Below, piece by piece: positions 33,964 through 36,448 of a DNA stretch of 36,448 nucleotides. The first letter of the stretch is position 1; each line of letters opens with the position of its first letter. This DNA is from a bacterium (GTDB lineage: Bacteria; Bacteroidota; Bacteroidia; Chitinophagales; Saprospiraceae). Under the pieces are notes generated by a model. The model did no database searches. It saw nothing but the letters and a program-made list of their open reading frames with translations, and had not been told where the DNA came from. Made by a program: the position numbers and the translations under genes. The DNA lies in the NCBI GenBank assembly GCA_024742755.1, contig JANSXW010000058.1:1-36448 (forward strand), given 5' to 3'.

Positions 33964-35700
33964 ATGGCTTACCGCACAATACTACTACTGCTGGCAGTGG
34001 CTTTTTCTTCCATCTCGCTACGTGCACAGACGAAAAGAATACTGCATGAATTCGGTCTTTACGAGGGGGTACGGTCATTAATTCAAACAGAGCAAGGCCA
34101 CTTTTTGGTGCACAATAGAGGGAGGGAAAACGGCGCTCCAATTTTCAGGAATAAACTTTTATTGCTCGATAAAGACCTTGACATGCTCGGGTACTATCAC
34201 CTTCAGCCGGTATCAAATATTGACATTGGCTATATTCTGGGGGTAAGAGAGCGGGAAAATGGCGGATTCCTGTCCTTTCAGAAAAGCCCGTTTTGCCAAG
34301 GTTCTGATTTTTCATTTCAGTTTTTGGATTCCACACTATCGACTCAGGAGGAGATCAATGTAACGGGCATCTATTATCATAGACTTTACAATGGCCGATT
34401 CTCCGATGGCAGTATTTTAGTAGACAGAGACGATAACAATTTTCTCATCAAGTTGAATGAGCAGGGGCAGGTAAGCTGGCAACATCCGTACGAAGAAGAG
34501 TATATAATTAGCGCCTCAGTTTTACCGGACGATCACATTATTGTGTATTCCAGTGGGGTCCACTGGGGGGCAATTCCCTGGCTTAGAAAGTTGAGCGAGG
34601 AAGGAGAAGTGTTATTGGAAAAGGATTTATCCGGTTTGGCCAAATCCTTTACAGCGGAAATGAGAACGCTTGGTCAGGACAAGTTCCTGCAGTTTTTTGA
34701 AGGGGTGGTCAGAGTGTTCGATTCAGACTCTTTAAATCTACTGCATTCCTTAGAAATAGATGAGGGACTGGAAATCGTTGATCTCGAGGCAGGAGGTGAA
34801 GAATTGGTCATTCTTTTATGGTCTAATGCTGAATCGGCATTTACAGCCAAGCGGTACGATGCGGCGCTGAACTTGCTGAATGAATACGCATTGCCGACCT
34901 CAGCAGCCTACGAGCAGGTTGCGTTATCCGGAGACAGCATTTTGCTGGCGGGTACTTTTAGGTATGGCGGGGATTCACCGGCAAAGGGGAACAAAGTACC
35001 TTTTTTGAAGTGGTTTGGCTTTTCTTTGCCGGAAACTTTCTCTGAGAGAGATGTTGGCGTGGAAAGCGTTAGTATTGACGCCTTCGAATTTCTTTCCGCC
35101 GGCCAAGAGGTTGATTTCCTGCTTTCCGGGGCTACCGTAAGCGTCCGTAACCATAGCGACACCATAGTCAATAAATTGACTCTAAACCTGGCGCTGCCCC
35201 CTCTGGAAAGGGAATGCGTCACTCCATTCTTTCAGCGGTTCGCTCATACCTTCGAGGAGCTTGACCTGATGCCGGGGGAGGAGGTGGACTTGGAGTACCC
35301 GCCTGTAGCCACTGCATTTGCCGAGCCAAGCGACAGTTTACTTGAGGTATGTTTCTGGGCTTCTCTGCCAGATGACCATCCCGACCTCAACAACACGAAC
35401 GATTATCTGTGTCAGTCTTTACTGGTCACCAGCAGCAAATTTCCTGAAGTTCGGGCAGCAACAGAACTACGCCTCTTCCCGAACCCCTCCGCCGGACCGG
35501 CCCAGCTGTCTTACCGCCTGCCAGGTCGGGAAGCCGGTAAAGTGCTGGTCTGCAACAGCCTTGGGCAGGAGATTGCCCACTACCCACTGCAAGCTCAGGC
35601 AGGGCAAATACAGCTCGCCCGTCAGCCATCCGGTGTGTACTTTGTACTGCTGTATCAGCAAGGCCACCCGGTACTGCGGGTAAAGTGGGTGCAGCGGTGA
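33964..35700 (+). CDS. Secreted protein with T9SS sorting domain
   Basis: The protein has 578 residues from the ATG at 33964; the frame also has ATGs at 33943 and 33958. The inner start gives a standard signal peptide (MAYRTILLLLAVAFSSISLR). The middle 30-390 has repeating short beta units (for example GGFLSFQ, GRFSDGSILVDRD, DDHIIVYSSG, GDSILLAGTFRYGG), which suggests a beta-propeller-like fold of the kind often found in T9SS cargo. Residues 400-490 look Ig-like. The last 75 residues are a type A sorting domain (LFPNPSAG...YRLPG...SLGQEIA...PSGVYFVLLY). No catalytic motif is seen. It is followed by an orphan sorting domain and a second secreted gene with a similar front half. Function unknown; export through Sec then T9SS is expected. 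Confidence 0.85.
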   Translation: MAYRTILLLLAVAFSSISLRAQTKRILHEFGLYEGVRSLIQTEQGHFLVHNRGRENGAPIFRNKLLLLDKDLDMLGYYHLQPVSNIDIGYILGVRERENGGFLSFQKSPFCQGSDFSFQFLDSTLSTQEEINVTGIYYHRLYNGRFSDGSILVDRDDNNFLIKLNEQGQVSWQHPYEEEYIISASVLPDDHIIVYSSGVHWGAIPWLRKLSEEGEVLLEKDLSGLAKSFTAEMRTLGQDKFLQFFEGVVRVFDSDSLNLLHSLEIDEGLEIVDLEAGGEELVILLWSNAESAFTAKRYDAALNLLNEYALPTSAAYEQVALSGDSILLAGTFRYGGDSPAKGNKVPFLKWFGFSLPETFSERDVGVESVSIDAFEFLSAGQEVDFLLSGATVSVRNHSDTIVNKLTLNLALPPLERECVTPFFQRFAHTFEELDLMPGEEVDLEYPPVATAFAEPSDSLLEVCFWASLPDDHPDLNNTNDYLCQSLLVTSSKFPEVRAATELRLFPNPSAGPAQLSYRLPGREAGKVLVCNSLGQEIAHYPLQAQAGQIQLARQPSGVYFVLLYQQGHPVLRVKWVQR

Positions 35701-35730
35701 TGGCAACGTACATAATGAGGCTGTGCCTAG

Positions 35731-35970
35731 CTGTGTTCCAACCCCGCCCGGGCACAGGTGGCTTTCCGCTACCAACTGCCGGACCCGCAGCAGCCCGCAC
35801 AGTTGCTAATCTATGACATGCAGGGCAAGCATGCCGCTACGCTAAGCTGTGGCTTAGGTACCGTCCAGCAAATTTGGCAAACTGCTGGATACCAACGCGG
35901 GCTATACTATTGCATCCTGCAGCAGGGGGGCTACCGCTCGCCGGCTCTGAAAGTACTGCTGATTGACTAA
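35731..35970 (+). pseudogene. Orphan T9SS C-terminal sorting domain (gene body lost)
   Basis: After stops at 35713-35730 an open frame reads LCSNPARAQVAFRYQLPD, then QLLIYDMQGKHAATL, then YQRGLYYCILQQGG and ends KVLLID. This is a whole type A T9SS sorting domain: the NPA start, the Y-x-LP strand, the D-M-x-G-K turn and the G-L-Y-Y strand are in place. There is no signal peptide and no cargo part, so it cannot be exported alone. It follows the intact sorting domain of the previous gene by 30 bases. The sequence differs clearly from that one, so it is not a fresh duplication; it is more likely what is left of a neighbouring cargo gene after a deletion. Confidence 0.75.
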
Positions 35971-35979
35971 CTATTCTAT

Positions 35980-36015
35980 AGCGCCGGTTTTAGTAAGGCG
36001 GCTAAAACCGGCGCT
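35980..36015. other. Perfect 14-bp hairpin directly before the last gene
   Basis: AGCGCCGGTTTTAG (35980-35993) pairs fully with CTAAAACCGGCGCT (36002-36015) around an 8-base loop. It ends 17 bases before the ATG at 36033, with no T tract on either side. It could be a terminator without a tail, an mRNA-stabilising element or a translation-control leader. It is too close to the start for a separate promoter to fit between. Confidence 0.7.
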
Positions 36016-36032
36016 CCAAATTCCCCTCTATT

Positions 36033-36448
36033 ATGAAAACCTTTCTTTGGCACCTGTTACTGATATTGTGCAGCACTACATTTGCACAAACCACTACTTT
36101 TAACAAAAGAATAGACACAGGATACCCTTTTCTGAATATCACAGAAGTTTTGCCTACTGACAGCTGCTACTATGCTACAGGAGTGATTACCCACGAAACA
36201 GATAGTATCTTCTCTGTAGGCCACCTTTTTCTAAAGCTTAGCCTGGAAGGAGAAATCCTATGGCACAAAAAGCTCGGCACCCCACAGAAATCTTATGAAT
36301 CCTGGGGGTCAGGCCTTTTTTCAACGGATGAATCCAGTTTCGTTACCATGGGGATTACTAAAGATTCAATCCCCAAAATCGCGCTCATTAAATACAATGG
36401 AAATGGGGACACTATATTCACGAAAGAGTACATCAACCCTTTCTATCC
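36033..36448 (+). CDS. Secreted protein, N-terminal part (cut by window edge)
   Basis: An ATG at 36033 opens 138 codons with no stop before the window ends. A signal peptide is clear (MKTFLWHLLLILCSTTFAQ). The following residues (LFLKLSLEGEILWHKKLG, DESSFVTMGITKD, ALIKYNGNGDTIFTKEY) repeat the pattern of a 'delta-60/PQQ-like' beta-propeller: a value is told, then a sentence-like strand with W or K and a G turn. This front part resembles that of the T9SS protein starting at 33964, so the two may be distant paralogues. The C-terminus is not visible, so a T9SS tail can only be guessed. Confidence 0.8.
   Translation, partial: MKTFLWHLLLILCSTTFAQTTTFNKRIDTGYPFLNITEVLPTDSCYYATGVITHETDSIFSVGHLFLKLSLEGEILWHKKLGTPQKSYESWGSGLFSTDESSFVTMGITKDSIPKIALIKYNGNGDTIFTKEYINPFY

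Noticed and set aside
1..36448. tRNA, rRNA, insertion sequences, phage or defence genes
   Set aside because: Looked for on both strands; no transposase, integrase, Cas, toxin-antitoxin pair or cloverleaf-like sequence was recognised.

Overview
The window looks like chromosomal DNA of a Bacteroidota bacterium, most likely of the Saprospiria group (Lewinella, Haliscomenobacter or Phaeodactylibacter relatives; this placement is inference). The evidence is: several very large secreted proteins that end in type IX secretion (T9SS) sorting domains; SprB-type and GEVED repeats; a TPR sensor kinase of a type common in this phylum; and promoters of the Bacteroidota form (TTTG about 20 bp before TAnnTTTG). 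I see no tRNA, rRNA, CRISPR array, phage block or insertion sequence.

Layout. 1-80 is the start of a lipoprotein gene running off the left edge. 397-2628 is a tight plus-strand operon: a charged helical protein, a Nudix hydrolase and a haloacid-dehalogenase-type hydrolase. 2712-13920 holds two huge tandem minus-strand genes, paralogous S8 (subtilisin-like) proteases carrying 9 and 4 SprB repeats, two GEVED domains each and T9SS tails. 14377-15624 is a CPA1 Na+/H+ antiporter, divergent from 15902-19186, a secreted VPS10/BNR beta-propeller protein. 19381-23436 is a multidomain M64-like metalloprotease with a T9SS tail.

23497-26242 (minus) holds a TPR histidine kinase, a 32-codon signal-peptide ORF and a frameshifted LytTR regulator without its receiver. 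26366-26560 is a small orphan protein resembling the end of GldM. It is divergent from 26710-29775, an operon of a DUF308-like membrane protein, a soluble histidine kinase and an NtrC-type sigma-54 activator. A sigma-54-like -24/-12 element lies just upstream of this operon, suggesting autoregulation.

29776-32966 (minus) carries a lipoprotein, an outer-membrane beta-barrel protein and a lipoprotein-like alpha/beta hydrolase. 33250-33585 is a small 2Fe-2S ferredoxin. From 33964 to the right edge lie a T9SS-secreted protein, a decapitated orphan T9SS sorting domain, and the start of another secreted protein preceded by a perfect 14-bp hairpin.

Overall this is a secretion-rich, signalling-rich region in which proteases and surface proteins go out through T9SS. 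No well-known defence or biosynthetic cluster is present. The parts most worth a second look are the paralogous giant proteases with structured leaders, the apparently self-regulated sigma-54 operon, and the two decayed modular remnants (LytTR and orphan sorting domain).
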